A stretch of DNA of 59,456 nt, taken from positions 1 to 59,456 of the forward strand of contig WRHI01000004.1 of NCBI GenBank assembly GCA_009783315.1. Direction: 5' to 3'. The notes under the pieces are model-generated. The model saw only the letters and a program-made list of their open reading frames with translations, was not told where the DNA came from and made no database searches. Shown one piece after another: positions 20,785 to 30,418 of this stretch; positions within the stretch are counted from its first letter, which is position 1; each line of letters begins with the position of its first letter. The translations under genes and the position numbers were made by a program. This DNA is from Peptococcaceae bacterium (GTDB taxonomy: Bacteria > Bacillota > Desulfitobacteriia > Desulfitobacteriales > Syntrophobotulaceae).

Positions 20785-21990
20785 ATGGCTAAACAAACTT
20801 ACGAAAGAAAGAAACCACATGTCAACGTCGGAACCATTGGTCACGTAGACCATGGCAAGACCACAACAACAGCGGCGATCACGCTGGTTCTGTCTAAGCA
20901 CGGCGGCGCCGTAGCTACAGCTTTTGATCAAATCGACAAAGCCCCGGAAGAAAAAGCCCGCGGCATCACCATCTCTACAGCTCATGTGGAATATGAAACC
21001 GAAGCACGGCATTACGCTCACGTTGACTGCCCGGGACACGCCGACTACATTAAAAACATGATCACCGGCGCGGCTCAAATGGATGGCGCTATCCTCGTTG
21101 TTTCGGCGGCAGACGGACCCATGTTGCAGACCCGCGAACATATCATTCTGGCGAAACAGGTGGCTGTGCCCAGTATGGTTGTGTGGATGAACAAAGTCGA
21201 CATGGTGGACGATCCCGAATTGCTGGATCTGGTCGAAATGGAAGTACGCGAGCTGCTCAGCAAGTATGAATTCCCCGGCGACGACATTCCCGTCATTCCC
21301 GGTTCGGGCCTAAAAGCCTTGGAATGCGGCTGCGGCAATCGTGACTGCGAATGGTGCGGAAAAATATGGCAGCTCATGGACGCTGTGGATTCCTATATTC
21401 CTCAACCCAAGCGTGATGTTGACCAGCCCTTCCTGATGCCCATCGAAGACGTTATGACGATTCCGGGCCGCGGGACTGTGACGACCGGTCGTATTGAGCG
21501 CGGCGTCATCAAGATTCAAGAAGAAGTTGAAATCGTTGGCTTTTCCGATGAAGTCCGTAAAACAGTTTGCACCGGCATTGAAATGTTCCACAAATCAATG
21601 CCTCAGGGCGAAGCCGGCGACAACGTCGGTATACTGCTGCGCGGCATAGACAGAAAAGATATCCGCCGCGGCATGGTTCTGTCCAAACCCAAGAGCATTA
21701 CGCCTCACACCAAATTCAAAGGACGTATCTACATCCTGACCAAGGATGAAGGAGGCCGGGCGACGCCCTTTGTCTCCAACTACCGTCCACAATTCTACTT
21801 TAGAACCACAGATGTGACCGGAATCATCACCTTGCCGGAGGACGTGCCGATGGCCATGCCGGGTGATGAAAACGTCACCATATCTTGCGAATTTGTCACA
21901 CCCATCGCGCTGGAAGAAGGTTTGCGCTTCGCGATCCGCGAAGGCGGCAAGACCATCGCCCGGGGCATGGTAACGGAAATCATCGAATAG
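20785..21990 (+). CDS. tuf: Translation elongation factor Tu
   Basis: A 401-residue GTPase that delivers aminoacyl-tRNA to the ribosome. G1 GHVDHGKT, G3 DCPGH and G4 NKVD are all present, with domains II and III after residue 210. At residues 181-191 the usual acidic or variable stretch before the helix leading to DAVDSYIP is replaced by [11 protein letters not shown], four cysteines spaced C-x-C-x4-C-x2-C, which resembles a metal site. I recall related loops in some clostridial EF-Tu proteins, but this was not checked. The ATG follows AAGGAG. It appears to be the only tuf in the window. Confidence 0.97.
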   Translation: MAKQTYERKKPHVNVGTIGHVDHGKTTTTAAITLVLSKHGGAVATAFDQIDKAPEEKARGITISTAHVEYETEARHYAHVDCPGHADYIKNMITGAAQMDGAILVVSAADGPMLQTREHIILAKQVAVPSMVVWMNKVDMVDDPELLDLVEMEVRELLSKYEFPGDDIPVIPGSGLKALECGCGNRDCEWCGKIWQLMDAVDSYIPQPKRDVDQPFLMPIEDVMTIPGRGTVTTGRIERGVIKIQEEVEIVGFSDEVRKTVCTGIEMFHKSMPQGEAGDNVGILLRGIDRKDIRRGMVLSKPKSITPHTKFKGRIYILTKDEGGRATPFVSNYRPQFYFRTTDVTGIITLPEDVPMAMPGDENVTISCEFVTPIALEEGLRFAIREGGKTIARGMVTEIIE

Positions 21991-22052
21991 GGCCCTGAAC
22001 AGAACTTGTTTCTGGGAAGGGCGCGATGCCGAACCAGACATGTTCTGTTTGA

Positions 22053-22089
22053 GAGAGTTGTCCGAACCCCATGGGCAACTCTCCCTTTT
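22053..22089 (+). terminator. Terminator-like hairpin after tuf
   Basis: GAGAGTTGTCC (22053-22063) pairs over 11 positions (one G-T) with GGGCAACTCTC (22073-22083) and is followed by CCTTTT. A second, longer imperfect hairpin lies just upstream (about 21997-22050, AACAGAAC pairing with GTTCTGTT). The short T-run suggests partial read-through into rpsJ. Confidence 0.6.
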
Positions 22090-22142
22090 CGTCAAGTATG
22101 AGATCTGCGCCGCAAGGTGCCCAATAAATTAGGAGGTATATA

Positions 22143-22451
22143 ATGAACAGCCAGAAAATCAGAATCCGCCTCAAAGCATTCGACCATAAAGCTCTGGATC
22201 ATTCGGCGGAACGCATCGTTGATACTGCCAAAAGAACAGGCGCCGGCATCAACGGGCCCATACCACTGCCAACAGAAAAAAGCATTTACACCATTCTGCG
22301 TTCCCCCCACATCAACAAAGATTCGCGGGAACAATTTGAAATGAGAACTCATAAAAGACTCATCGACATTCTCAATCCCACTTCCAAGACAGTAGAAGCC
22401 CTAATGAAGATGGATCTTCCCGCTGGCGTGAATGTGGAACTGAAGCTCTGA
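22143..22451 (+). CDS. rpsJ: 30S ribosomal protein S10
   Basis: A 102-residue protein of the small-subunit head, also the NusE partner of NusB in antitermination. It has the [14 protein letters not shown] start and [26 protein letters not shown] segment. The ATG follows TAGGAGG. Normally first in the S10 operon, here it is separated from rplC by 277 bases and a new promoter, so it probably belongs transcriptionally with tuf. Confidence 0.96.
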   Translation: MNSQKIRIRLKAFDHKALDHSAERIVDTAKRTGAGINGPIPLPTEKSIYTILRSPHINKDSREQFEMRTHKRLIDILNPTSKTVEALMKMDLPAGVNVELKL

Positions 22452-22469
22452 GCTGAATATAAAAAAGAG

Positions 22470-22498
22470 TTGCATTGATCATCATATGATGGTATAAT
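22470..22498 (+). promoter_or_regulatory. Promoter of rplC and the downstream ribosomal cluster
   Basis: TTGCAT (22470-22475) and a perfect TATAAT (22493-22498) have a 17-bp spacer, located just after the rpsJ stop. Confidence 0.65.
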
Positions 22499-22504
22499 AC
22501 TTCT

Positions 22505-22728
22505 GTTTGCATTAAGAAACACCCGGATGAGTGTAACATAAAAACCCCACAGAGACAGGGATTCCGGGTATCAGCAGTTCCTTGAAACTTACTATATAGA
22601 GGTTCCCATATCATTCAGTTAACCGAACTAAGGAATTGATCCGTAATTTGGTTCTCAGTCGTAATATTTCTTGTACCCGGCGCGCTGCGCGAGAATACGG
22701 GTACTGCAGAAAGCAAGGAGGTGGCGTC
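22505..22728 (+). promoter_or_regulatory. Leader of rplC with two hairpins that share pairing sequences
   Basis: ACCCGGA (22521-22527) pairs with TCCGGGT (22563-22569). GTACCCG (22673-22679) pairs with CGGGTAC (22698-22704) shortly before the ribosome binding site. The CCGGGTA of the first hairpin could also pair with TACCCGG of the second, so two alternative folds are possible. It does not match any ribosomal leader family that I can name. Function is unknown. Confidence 0.4.
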
Positions 22729-23358
22729 GTGTCCAAAAGTATTCTCGGTACAAAAATCGGCATGACACAGATTTTCACACAAGAAGGCACCCTCATCCCC
22801 GTCACGGTGGTTGAAGCCGGCCCGTGCTATGTCTTACAGAAAAAAACCATTACCCAAGACGGTTATAATGCCATTCAAGTCGGTTTTGCCGGCAAACGGG
22901 AAAGTCTCGTCAACAAACCGGACATGGGCAGATTCCAAAAAGCGAACGTCGACCCGGTTCGTCACGTTAAAGAGTTTCGCACGGACGATGTAGATTCCTA
23001 TGAAATCGGTCAAGCGATTAACGCGGGAATCTTCGCGGCCGGAGATATAATCGACGTGGTTGGCACATCCCGCGGCAAAGGGTTTTCCGGCATGCATAAG
23101 CGGCACGGCGGTCGCAGAGGACCCATGAGCCACGGCTCCAAATATCATCATCGTACAGGATCAATGGGCGCCAAAGGTCCGGGACGGGTTTTCAAAGGAC
23201 GCAACCTGCCTGGGCGCATGGGAGCGCAGCGGGTGACCGTCCAAAATCTGGAGGTTGTCAAAGTTGACGACGACAAAAATCTCATATTGGTCAAAGGCTG
23301 TGTTCCGGGAGCCAAAAAGAGCATGCTTATTCTCAAAAGCGCCGTAAAAGGCAATTGA
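22729..23358 (+). CDS. rplC: 50S ribosomal protein L3
   Basis: A 209-residue protein that reaches towards the peptidyl-transferase centre. [16 protein letters not shown] and the loop [17 protein letters not shown] are typical. The GTG at 22729 is preceded by AAGGAGGTGG. The in-frame region from 22636 is leader sequence. It leads the long rplC-to-rpsI gene run. Confidence 0.95.
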   Translation: MSKSILGTKIGMTQIFTQEGTLIPVTVVEAGPCYVLQKKTITQDGYNAIQVGFAGKRESLVNKPDMGRFQKANVDPVRHVKEFRTDDVDSYEIGQAINAGIFAAGDIIDVVGTSRGKGFSGMHKRHGGRRGPMSHGSKYHHRTGSMGAKGPGRVFKGRNLPGRMGAQRVTVQNLEVVKVDDDKNLILVKGCVPGAKKSMLILKSAVKGN

Positions 23359-23446
23359 CAAGGGAAACCTCGCCTTCTACGGATGCGTTTTGCTCAACGA
23401 TAAGAACAGTAATAGACGAGTAACAGAAAGGAGAGAATCAAGCCCC

Positions 23447-24070
23447 ATGCCCAAGTTAGAAGTTTTAAATATGCAAGGAACGCCCGTGGGTGATATTAAC
23501 CTGAGCGAAAAAATATTCGGCATCGTGCCTAACACCCATGTTATGCATCTGGCTGTCAAAGCCCAGAGAGCCAACCTGCGTCAGGGAACCTCCTCCACGA
23601 AAACGCGCAGTCAGGTACGCGGCGGCGGCCGCAAACCCTGGCGCCAAAAAGGTACGGGTCGCGCCCGTGCCGGAACAATCCGCTCACCGATTTGGCGCGG
23701 CGGCGGCATCGTTTTTGGGCCGCATCCGCGGGATTACACCCAGAAGCTGCCGTGCAAAGTCAAACGCTTAGCCCTTTGTTCAGCCTTATCCAGCAAGGTG
23801 GAGGCGCGTAAAATCGTTGTCATTGACGACATCACGCTGCCGCAAATTAAGACAAAGGATATGGCCGAGTTCCTTCAAAACCTGAATGCCGCCGCCAAAA
23901 CGTTGATCATTCTTGAAGGGGCTAACCCCAACGTTCTGCTTTCCGCCCGCAACATTCAGGGGGTTAAAACCGCCCGGGCAGACGCGCTGAACACCCTTGA
24001 TATCCTTGACTCGGATACCCTCATCTTCAGCAAAACAGCCGTCGGCAGATTAGAGGAGGTGCTTAGCTGA
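23447..24070 (+). CDS. rplD: 50S ribosomal protein L4
   Basis: A 207-residue protein lining the exit tunnel. The extended loop has [24 protein letters not shown] and the C-terminal globular part ends with LEEVLS. The ATG at 23447 follows AAAGGAGAG. The in-frame start at 23390 lies in the spacer. The stop codon overlaps the rplW start. Confidence 0.95.
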   Translation: MPKLEVLNMQGTPVGDINLSEKIFGIVPNTHVMHLAVKAQRANLRQGTSSTKTRSQVRGGGRKPWRQKGTGRARAGTIRSPIWRGGGIVFGPHPRDYTQKLPCKVKRLALCSALSSKVEARKIVVIDDITLPQIKTKDMAEFLQNLNAAAKTLIILEGANPNVLLSARNIQGVKTARADALNTLDILDSDTLIFSKTAVGRLEEVLS

Positions 24071-24357
24071 TGAGAGATCCCCGCGATGTTCTGATCAAGC
24101 CGGTCATCTCGGAAAAATCCGTCGGTTTGTTGGAAGAAAACAAGTATACATTCTGGGTGGCGCCTGTTGCTAACAAGATTGAAATCAGGAATGCCGTAGA
24201 AAAAATGTTCAAAGTCAGCGTCATCGAAGTTTGTACTATGAACGTCAAAGGCAAAAAGAAACGTGTCAATCGTTCTGTTGGTATGACGTCGGATCGCAAA
24301 AAAGCCATCGTCTCCCTGAAAGAAGGCGACCGCATCGAAGGCTTTGCAGGTCTGTAG
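24070..24357 (+). CDS. rplW: 50S ribosomal protein L23
   Basis: A 95-residue protein at the tunnel exit, the docking site for trigger factor and SRP. It contains VLIKPVISEKS and KYTFWVAPVANKIEIRNAVEKMF. The ATG shares one base with the rplD stop, and GAGGAGG lies inside rplD, so translation is coupled. Confidence 0.95.
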   Translation: MRDPRDVLIKPVISEKSVGLLEENKYTFWVAPVANKIEIRNAVEKMFKVSVIEVCTMNVKGKKKRVNRSVGMTSDRKKAIVSLKEGDRIEGFAGL

Positions 24358-24393
24358 AGGCGACTCACAACACTATTCATCTTAATTTTTAGA

Positions 24394-24419
24394 CTGTCAA
24401 TTTTCAATTGTCAATTGAC
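24394..24419. repeat. Intergenic microrepeat of the CAATTG/TGTCAATTG type
   Basis: The spacer between rplW and rplB repeats TCAATT at 24396, 24404 and 24411, partly as an inverted pair. Variants of this motif recur in several other gene junctions (about 7066, 17330, 20684, 36144, 46626). Confidence 0.5.
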
Positions 24420-24435
24420 CTAAGGGGGGAAAGAC

Positions 24436-25266
24436 TTGCCTATCAGAAAGTTTAAGCCGACCTCACCGGGACGGCGCCAAATGTCGGTTCTGACCTTCGA
24501 AGAGATTACGAGTGACACGCCGGAAAAAACATTGCTTCAACCTGTGAAACACAAGAGCGGCCGCAACAACACTGGCCGGATTACTGTGCGCCACCATGGA
24601 GGCGGCCATAAAAGACAATACCGGGTTATTGATTTTAAACGTGATAAAGATGGTGTCGCCGCCAAGGTCGCCAGCATCGAATATGATCCTAACCGTTCCG
24701 CCAATATTGCCCTCTTGCATTATACCGACGGTATCAAGAAATATATTCTTGCTCCCTACGGCCTCAAGACGGGACAAAGGGTTATGAGTGGGCCCGCCGC
24801 CGACATTAAAGTCGGCAACGCGCTGCCGTTGAAGAACATTCCCCTTGGCACACTGATTCATAACATTGAGCTGAGAAAAGGCAGAGGTGGACAGCTTGTT
24901 CGTTCAGCCGGAGGATCGGCGCAGCTTATGGCCAAAGAAGGGAAATATGCCACCGTTCGCCTGCCGTCGGGGGAAATGCGTCTCATCCATATGGAGTGCC
25001 GCGCCACCATCGGCCAGGTCGGCAACCTTGATTATGAAAACGTTACCGTCGGCAAAGCCGGGCGCAACCGCTGGCTGGGCAAACGTCCCACCGTGCGTGG
25101 TTCTGTCATGAACCCCTGTGATCATCCCCATGGCGGCGGCGAAGGGCGGTGTCCAATCGGCCGCAACCCGTGTACTCCTTGGGGAAAACCGGCACTGGGC
25201 TCCAAAACCCGCAAGAAGAAGAACAAAAACGATATCTACATCGTGAAGAGAAGAAAGACTAAATAA
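24436..25266 (+). CDS. rplB: 50S ribosomal protein L2
   Basis: A 276-residue core protein needed for subunit joining and peptidyl transfer. It has [33 protein letters not shown] and the C-terminal [14 protein letters not shown] segment with the essential His. Translation starts at a TTG following GGGGGGAAAGAC. The unusual start is supported by the standard N-terminus. Confidence 0.95.
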   Translation: MPIRKFKPTSPGRRQMSVLTFEEITSDTPEKTLLQPVKHKSGRNNTGRITVRHHGGGHKRQYRVIDFKRDKDGVAAKVASIEYDPNRSANIALLHYTDGIKKYILAPYGLKTGQRVMSGPAADIKVGNALPLKNIPLGTLIHNIELRKGRGGQLVRSAGGSAQLMAKEGKYATVRLPSGEMRLIHMECRATIGQVGNLDYENVTVGKAGRNRWLGKRPTVRGSVMNPCDHPHGGGEGRCPIGRNPCTPWGKPALGSKTRKKKNKNDIYIVKRRKTK

Positions 25267-25283
25267 CCGGAAAGGAGACCAAT

Positions 25284-25565
25284 ATGGGCAGATCCCTGAA
25301 AAAAGGACCCTATGCTGAACCCATACTGCTGAAGCGGGTCGAAGACATGAACAAAACCGGCGAGAAACGTGTGCTAAAAACCTGGTCTCGAAGATCGACC
25401 ATCTTTCCGCAAATGATCGGCCACACCATCGCCGTGCATGACGGTCGCAAACATGTGCCCGTTTTTATCACAGAAGATATGGTTGGACATAAATTAGGCG
25501 AATTTTCGCCGACGCGTACCTTTAAAGGTCACGCGGGCAGCGAAAAATCGAGCGGATTGCGCTAG
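25284..25565 (+). CDS. rpsS: 30S ribosomal protein S19
   Basis: A 93-residue head protein beside S13. It has [10 protein letters not shown], the [23 protein letters not shown]-type core and the [13 protein letters not shown] segment. The ATG follows AAAGGAG. It lies 17 bp after rplB. Confidence 0.95.
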   Translation: MGRSLKKGPYAEPILLKRVEDMNKTGEKRVLKTWSRRSTIFPQMIGHTIAVHDGRKHVPVFITEDMVGHKLGEFSPTRTFKGHAGSEKSSGLR

Positions 25566-25579
25566 GGGGGAGAAAACAC

Positions 25580-25921
25580 ATGGAAACAAGAGCAGTTGCC
25601 AAATACGTGCGGGTCTCCCCGCGCAAAGCGCGGCTAGTCGCCGATCTCATCCGCGGCAAGCAAGTCGACGAAGCGTTGGCTATCCTGCGCGCTTTGCCGC
25701 AAATGAGCAAAGAACCTGTCGTCAAAACATTGAAATCAGCCGTCGCCAATGCCGAGAACAACAACGACGCTGTGGCGGACGACCTCTATGTAACCAACAT
25801 TTTTATTGACCAGGGTCCGACGCTCAAACGGATCAAGCCGCGAGCTCAGGGCCGGGCGGATCGCATCAATAAACGCACCAGCCACATCACGGTTCTGGTG
25901 GGCGACAAGGAGGAGGATTAA
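25580..25921 (+). CDS. rplV: 50S ribosomal protein L22
   Basis: A 113-residue protein with a beta hairpin in the exit tunnel. It contains [18 protein letters not shown] and the C-terminal [15 protein letters not shown] loop. Changes in this loop give macrolide resistance in other bacteria; it looks normal here. The ATG follows GGGGGGAG. Confidence 0.95.
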   Translation: METRAVAKYVRVSPRKARLVADLIRGKQVDEALAILRALPQMSKEPVVKTLKSAVANAENNNDAVADDLYVTNIFIDQGPTLKRIKPRAQGRADRINKRTSHITVLVGDKEED

Positions 25922-25924
25922 AGG

Positions 25925-26608
25925 GTGGGTCAAAAAGTAAACCCCAACGGCCTCCGGGTCGGAATTATTCGGTCATGGGACGGCCAATGGTACGCGGATA
26001 AAAACTACGGAGAATTGCTCCATGAAGACATCAAGATCCGCAACTATATCAAAAAGAAGCTGGCCAATGTGGGTATACCCCGCGTGGTCATTGAACGTAC
26101 CGGGGACAACAAGGTTCGTGTAACCATCAGTGCGGCCCGGCCGGGGATGATCATCGGGCGCCAAGGCGCCGATGTGGAAATACTCCGCAAAGAGTTGGAA
26201 AGAATAAGCGGCAAACAAGTGTCCGTTAACATTGCCGAAATCAAAAAAATGGAGCTTGACGCCTTTCTGGTTGCAACCGGCGTCGCTCAGCAACTAGAGA
26301 AGAGAGTCGCTTTCCGCCGTGCCATGAAACAGACAGTTGGGCGCACCATGCGCCAAGGTGCTCAGGGTATCAAGATTCAATGCAGTGGGCGGTTAGGCGG
26401 CGCGGAAATCGCCCGCACAGAATGGTACAACGAAGGCAAAGTGCCCCTGCATACCCTGCGGGCGGACATCGACTACGGTTTTGCCGAAGCCAACACGACT
26501 TATGGCAAAATCGGTATCAAAGTGTGGATCTATAAGGGAGAGATCCTGCCCGCCGCCAAAGCAACCCAGGAAGGAGGCGCAGCCCATGCTCGTGCCAACC
26601 AGAGTTAA
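25925..26608 (+). CDS. rpsC: 30S ribosomal protein S3
   Basis: A 227-residue protein at the mRNA entry channel. It has [13 protein letters not shown], the KH domain with [13 protein letters not shown], and the C-terminal [29 protein letters not shown] segment. Translation starts at a GTG 3 bp after rplV, with GGAGGA inside the rplV end. The last 23 bases overlap rplP. Confidence 0.95.
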   Translation: MGQKVNPNGLRVGIIRSWDGQWYADKNYGELLHEDIKIRNYIKKKLANVGIPRVVIERTGDNKVRVTISAARPGMIIGRQGADVEILRKELERISGKQVSVNIAEIKKMELDAFLVATGVAQQLEKRVAFRRAMKQTVGRTMRQGAQGIKIQCSGRLGGAEIARTEWYNEGKVPLHTLRADIDYGFAEANTTYGKIGIKVWIYKGEILPAAKATQEGGAAHARANQS

Positions 26609-27101
26609 ACGTCGTAAACAGCATCGGCCCAGCCTCAAAGGCCGCGCCAACCGAGGCAACACCATCAGCTATGGTGAATACGGCCTGCAAGCGGTGGAAG
26701 CCGCCTGGATTACCAACAGACAGATAGAAGCGGCGCGTATCGCCATGACGCGCTACATCAAACGTGGCGGTAAAGTCTGGATCAAGATTTTTCCCGACCG
26801 CCCGATCACGGCGAAACCTGCCGAAACCCGTATGGGAAGCGGTAAAGGAACACCAGAATATTGGGTGGCGGTGGTCAAACCTGGCCGCGTCATGTTTGAA
26901 TTGGCCGGTGTACCTGAAGACATTGCCAGAGAGGCTCTTAGACTGGCCATGCACAAACTGCCTATCAAATGCAAAATCATTGCCAATGAGAACTACGATG
27001 AAGCTCTGGCAGGACTGCCTAAAGGAGACCCGTACGACAGCGATGATCGCATGACGGCAGAACTCGAAGAACCCGGAGGTGACGCTGATGGCGAAGACTA
27101 A
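26586..27101 (+). CDS. rplP: 50S ribosomal protein L16 with an acidic C-terminal extension
   Basis: A 171-residue protein near the A and P sites. [24 protein letters not shown] and [20 protein letters not shown] are typical. Family members usually end near residue 145, soon after LPIKCKII. Here about 27 extra residues, rich in Asp and Glu ([15 protein letters not shown] then GGDADGED), follow. The ATG at 26586 follows AAGGAGG inside rpsC, so the genes overlap and are coupled. The end overlaps rpmC by 14 bases. Confidence 0.94.
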   Translation: MLVPTRVKRRKQHRPSLKGRANRGNTISYGEYGLQAVEAAWITNRQIEAARIAMTRYIKRGGKVWIKIFPDRPITAKPAETRMGSGKGTPEYWVAVVKPGRVMFELAGVPEDIAREALRLAMHKLPIKCKIIANENYDEALAGLPKGDPYDSDDRMTAELEEPGGDADGED

Positions 27102-27288
27102 AAACCTGCGCGACATGACTGACGAGGAAGTCATCAGACAGATCGATCAGCTCAAAACCGAACTCTTTAATCTGCGTTTTCAATTGGCCACCAACCAATT
27201 GGATAATCCGATGCGGATCCGCGAAGTGCGTAAAGATATTGCCCGGGGCAAAACCATCCTGCGCGAACGCGAACTCAAGAGAGCTTAA
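27088..27288 (+). CDS. rpmC: 50S ribosomal protein L29
   Basis: A 66-residue two-helix protein near the tunnel exit. It contains [26 protein letters not shown]-type helices and the IRKDIAR-like segment [14 protein letters not shown]. The ATG at 27088 follows GGAGGTGA within the end of rplP. Confidence 0.94.
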   Translation: MAKTKNLRDMTDEEVIRQIDQLKTELFNLRFQLATNQLDNPMRIREVRKDIARGKTILRERELKRA

Positions 27289-27340
27289 CACTGCGATGTA
27301 TCTGAACGAGAACCTTTGGGAAGGAGGAAAAAGAACTTAT

Positions 27341-27625
27341 ATGAACGCAGGAAAAGAAGAACGTAACCAACGCAAAACCAGAACCGGACGGGTTATCAGC
27401 GATAAGATGAACAAAACCATTGTCGTCGCCGTCGAAAGCTCCGTCAGGCATCCCCTCTATAAAAAGACCGTCAACGTCACCAAAAAATTCAAAGCCCATG
27501 ACGAAGACAACACCGCCAAGGTTGGCGACACTGTAGAAATTATGGAAACCAGGCCCCTGAGCAAAGAAAAACGCTGGCGGCTCATCCGTGTGGTCGAGAA
27601 GGCCGTAGCCTTAAGCAATACGTGA
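27341..27625 (+). CDS. rpsQ: 30S ribosomal protein S17
   Basis: A 94-residue OB-fold primary assembly protein. Landmarks are [19 protein letters not shown] and [21 protein letters not shown]. The ATG at 27341 follows AAGGAGG. Longer in-frame starts would overlap rpmC without a ribosome binding site. Confidence 0.94.
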   Translation: MNAGKEERNQRKTRTGRVISDKMNKTIVVAVESSVRHPLYKKTVNVTKKFKAHDEDNTAKVGDTVEIMETRPLSKEKRWRLIRVVEKAVALSNT

Positions 27626-27706
27626 TTCACTGACAAGGGAATTGCCGTTAATACGAAATACGAGAATCGCTAATTCGAACTTCGAACCAGCGAGAAAGGG
27701 GGCCCT

Positions 27707-28075
27707 ATGATCCAGGTCGAAACAGCCCTGCGCGTGGGCGACAACACCGGCGCCAAAAAACTCAAATGCATCCGTGTCCTGGGTGGTTCGGTGCGGCGGT
27801 ATGCTTCGATCGGGGACGTCATCGTCGCGTCCGTAAAAGAAGCCGCTCCGGGAGGCATGGTTAAGAAAGGTGAAGTCGTCCAAGCGGTCATCGTCAGAAC
27901 GACCAAAGAAATTCGCCGCAGCGACGGTTCCTATATTCGTTTCAGCGAAAACGCCGCAGTCATAATCAAAGACGACAAAAGCCCGCGCGGAACCCGCATC
28001 TTTGGTCCGGTCGCCCGCGAACTCAGAGAAAAAGATTACATGCGTATCGTTTCCTTGGCGCCGGAAGTCCTGTAA
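27707..28075 (+). CDS. rplN: 50S ribosomal protein L14
   Basis: A 122-residue protein at the subunit interface. It starts [19 protein letters not shown] and has the [17 protein letters not shown] segment near the end. The ATG follows AAAGGGGG. The 81-bp spacer before it holds AATACGAAATACGAGAATCG-type microrepeats. Confidence 0.95.
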   Translation: MIQVETALRVGDNTGAKKLKCIRVLGGSVRRYASIGDVIVASVKEAAPGGMVKKGEVVQAVIVRTTKEIRRSDGSYIRFSENAAVIIKDDKSPRGTRIFGPVARELREKDYMRIVSLAPEVL

Positions 28076-28184
28076 TCAGCGAATGAACGAAAAGGACAAC
28101 GAACGAGGTGCCCAATTGGCAACACAACTTCGCACAAGCGAAGCGAGAATACGCGGATAAACGAATTGGACGGAGGTGATATCA

Positions 28185-28538
28185 ATGGCGGCAACTAAAA
28201 AACCGGTGCCAAAACAGAAGCTCCACGTTAGAAAAGGCGACACCGTTATGGTCATTACTGGTCAAAACATAGGCAAAACAGGCAAGGTCTTGAGTGCCAT
28301 ACCGAAGAAAAACCGTGTCGTCGTCGAAAAAGTCAACATGATCAAACGGCATACCAAACCCTCCAAAGCCCTGCCCCAAGGAGGCATCATCGAGAGGGAA
28401 GCGCCCATACATGTATCCAACGTCATGCTTTACTGTACCGACTGCAAATCAGTGACAAGACGCAGCATTAAAATAATTGGTGATGAAAAGGTTCGCGTTT
28501 GCAAGAAATGCGGCAACAATCTGCCGGAAGGCAAATGA
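28185..28538 (+). CDS. rplX: 50S ribosomal protein L24
   Basis: A 117-residue KOW protein that starts large-subunit assembly. It has VRKGDTVMVITGQNIGKTGKVL and a C-terminal extension with two CxxC pairs (CTDC and CKKC), a zinc-ribbon form seen in part of the Bacillota. The ATG at 28185 follows GGAGGTGAT. The in-frame GTG at 28176 lies inside that site. Confidence 0.94.
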   Translation: MAATKKPVPKQKLHVRKGDTVMVITGQNIGKTGKVLSAIPKKNRVVVEKVNMIKRHTKPSKALPQGGIIEREAPIHVSNVMLYCTDCKSVTRRSIKIIGDEKVRVCKKCGNNLPEGK

Positions 28539-28562
28539 CAAACAAAGAAAGGAGGCTGACAG

Positions 28563-29102
28563 GTGGCGCGTTTAAAAGAATACTATGAGAGCGAACTGAT
28601 CAAAACTTTACAAAAAAAGTTTGACTATACAAACGTCATGCAAGCGCCGCGTCTGGAGAAAGTCGTGGTCAACATCGGGCTGGGCGAAGCCATTGCCAAC
28701 CCGAAAGCCATAGACTTTGCAGTCAACGACATTATGACCATCACCGGTCAAAAACCCGTTGTCACCCGGGCGAAGAAATCCATAGCCGGATTTAAACTAC
28801 GGGCAGGCATGCCCATCGGCGCCAAAGTCACACTGCGAGGCGTGCGGATGTACGAATTCGTCGATCGCTTGCTCAACGTCGCTGTTCCGCGCATCCGCGA
28901 TTTTCAGGGTGTATCGACCAACTCCTTCGACGGTCGCGGCAACTACTCCCTGGGCATCAAAGAACAACTCATCTTTCCTGAGATTAACTACGACAAAATC
29001 GACAAGCTGCGCGGCATGGACATCGTTTTTGTCACCACGGCGAAAACCGATGAAGAAGCCAAAGAACTCCTGCGTGGTTTCGGAATGCCGTTCAAGGAAT
29101 AA
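28563..29102 (+). CDS. rplE: 50S ribosomal protein L5
   Basis: A 179-residue 5S rRNA-binding protein of the central protuberance. It has [34 protein letters not shown] and the C-terminal [18 protein letters not shown]. Translation starts at a GTG after GGAGGCTGACAG. Confidence 0.95.
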   Translation: MARLKEYYESELIKTLQKKFDYTNVMQAPRLEKVVVNIGLGEAIANPKAIDFAVNDIMTITGQKPVVTRAKKSIAGFKLRAGMPIGAKVTLRGVRMYEFVDRLLNVAVPRIRDFQGVSTNSFDGRGNYSLGIKEQLIFPEINYDKIDKLRGMDIVFVTTAKTDEEAKELLRGFGMPFKE

Positions 29103-29157
29103 GCTATGTGAACCGCTTCAAGATCGGTTCCTCACTTAAGCGAAAGGAGGCGTCGCA

Positions 29158-29343
29158 ATGGCCAAAAAAGGAATGATGATCCGCCAGACCCGCAAACCCA
29201 AATACGCCGTGCGCTGGCACAACCGCTGCAACATCTGCGGCCGCCCGCATGGGTATATGAGGAAATTCCAGGTATGCAGAATTTGTTTCCGTGAATTAGC
29301 CTACAAAGGTGAACTGCCCGGCATTACAAAATCCAGCTGGTAA
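29158..29343 (+). CDS. rpsN: 30S ribosomal protein S14, zinc-binding type
   Basis: A 61-residue head protein with the CNIC...CRIC zinc module, the form common in Bacillota. The C-terminal [15 protein letters not shown] is standard. The ATG follows AAAGGAGG. Confidence 0.95.
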   Translation: MAKKGMMIRQTRKPKYAVRWHNRCNICGRPHGYMRKFQVCRICFRELAYKGELPGITKSSW

Positions 29344-29370
29344 AACTGTTTGGAGAAAGGGGGAAACACA

Positions 29371-29769
29371 ATGTCGATGTCAGATCCGATCGCCGATTTT
29401 TTAACTCGTATCCGCAATGCCGGAACAGTTTATCATGATAAAGTCGAAGTCCCCGCCTCGTCAGTCAAAAAAGCCTTGGCGGACCTTTTGAAACAAGAAG
29501 GATTCATCAAAGACTTTGAAGTCATCGAAGACAACAAACAAGGCGTCTTAAAGATCTATCTCAAATACGGCCCCAACCGCGAAAGAGTCATCTCCGGCCT
29601 GAAAAGGATCAGCCGGCCCGGCCTGCGCATATATGCCAAAAAAGACCAGCTGCCCAAAGTATTGGGAGGGCTCGGAGTGGCTGTCATTTCCACATCAAAA
29701 GGCATCATGCCTGACCGTCAGGCGCGCCGGGAAGGCCTGGGCGGAGAAGTCATCTGTTACATTTGGTAG
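29371..29769 (+). CDS. rpsH: 30S ribosomal protein S8
   Basis: A 132-residue primary 16S rRNA-binding protein. It has [18 protein letters not shown] and the C-terminal [26 protein letters not shown]. The ATG at 29371 follows AAAGGGGG and gives the standard length. ATG 29377 is a possible alternative. Confidence 0.95.
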   Translation: MSMSDPIADFLTRIRNAGTVYHDKVEVPASSVKKALADLLKQEGFIKDFEVIEDNKQGVLKIYLKYGPNRERVISGLKRISRPGLRIYAKKDQLPKVLGGLGVAVISTSKGIMPDRQARREGLGGEVICYIW

Positions 29770-29804
29770 CAGAAAGCCTATCAAACAGAAAAGGAGGATC
29801 AAAC

Positions 29805-30350
29805 ATGTCTCGTATTGGGAGAAAACCTATCGGCATTCCGGCTGGAGTAAGTCTGGAGCGTCAGGGCAACGCCATAACAGTTAAAGGACCCAAAGGCGTC
29901 TTAACCAGAACCCTTTGTCCGGACATTCAGATCGATATTGAAGACAACCAGATCCAGTGCACCAGACCAAGCGATCATCCGCGCCACAGATCGATGCATG
30001 GTTTGACGCGCACTCTGTTGAACAATATGATTGAAGGGGTTACCAACGGATTCAGCGTATCCCTTGACATCCTAGGGGTCGGATACCGTGCCTCCATGGA
30101 CGACGGGCAACTGGCTTTAGCCATCGGCAAATCCCATCCTGTTCGACTCAAACCTTGGGAAGGAATCGAAATAGAGGTGCCCGCGCAAAACAAAATCATT
30201 ATCAAAGGCATCGATAAAGAAAAAGTCGGCACCTTCGCGGCCATCGTTCGCAAACAGCGTCTCCCCGAACCTTACAAAGGTAAAGGCATCAAATACTCCA
30301 CAGAAGTTGTTCGCCGTAAAGTTGGCAAGACAGGCGCCGCCAAGAAATAG
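29805..30350 (+). CDS. rplF: 50S ribosomal protein L6
   Basis: A 181-residue protein at the base of the stalk with two repeated domains. It contains [27 protein letters not shown] and the C-terminal [24 protein letters not shown]. The ATG at 29805 follows AAGGAGG. The in-frame start at 29763 overlaps rpsH and is not supported. Confidence 0.95.
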   Translation: MSRIGRKPIGIPAGVSLERQGNAITVKGPKGVLTRTLCPDIQIDIEDNQIQCTRPSDHPRHRSMHGLTRTLLNNMIEGVTNGFSVSLDILGVGYRASMDDGQLALAIGKSHPVRLKPWEGIEIEVPAQNKIIIKGIDKEKVGTFAAIVRKQRLPEPYKGKGIKYSTEVVRRKVGKTGAAKK

Positions 30351-30418
30351 CAAGGTTATTTTTCATATCCCATAAGGTAAGGGCACAAACTCTTGCCGAA
30401 AGAAAGGAGCACAGACCC

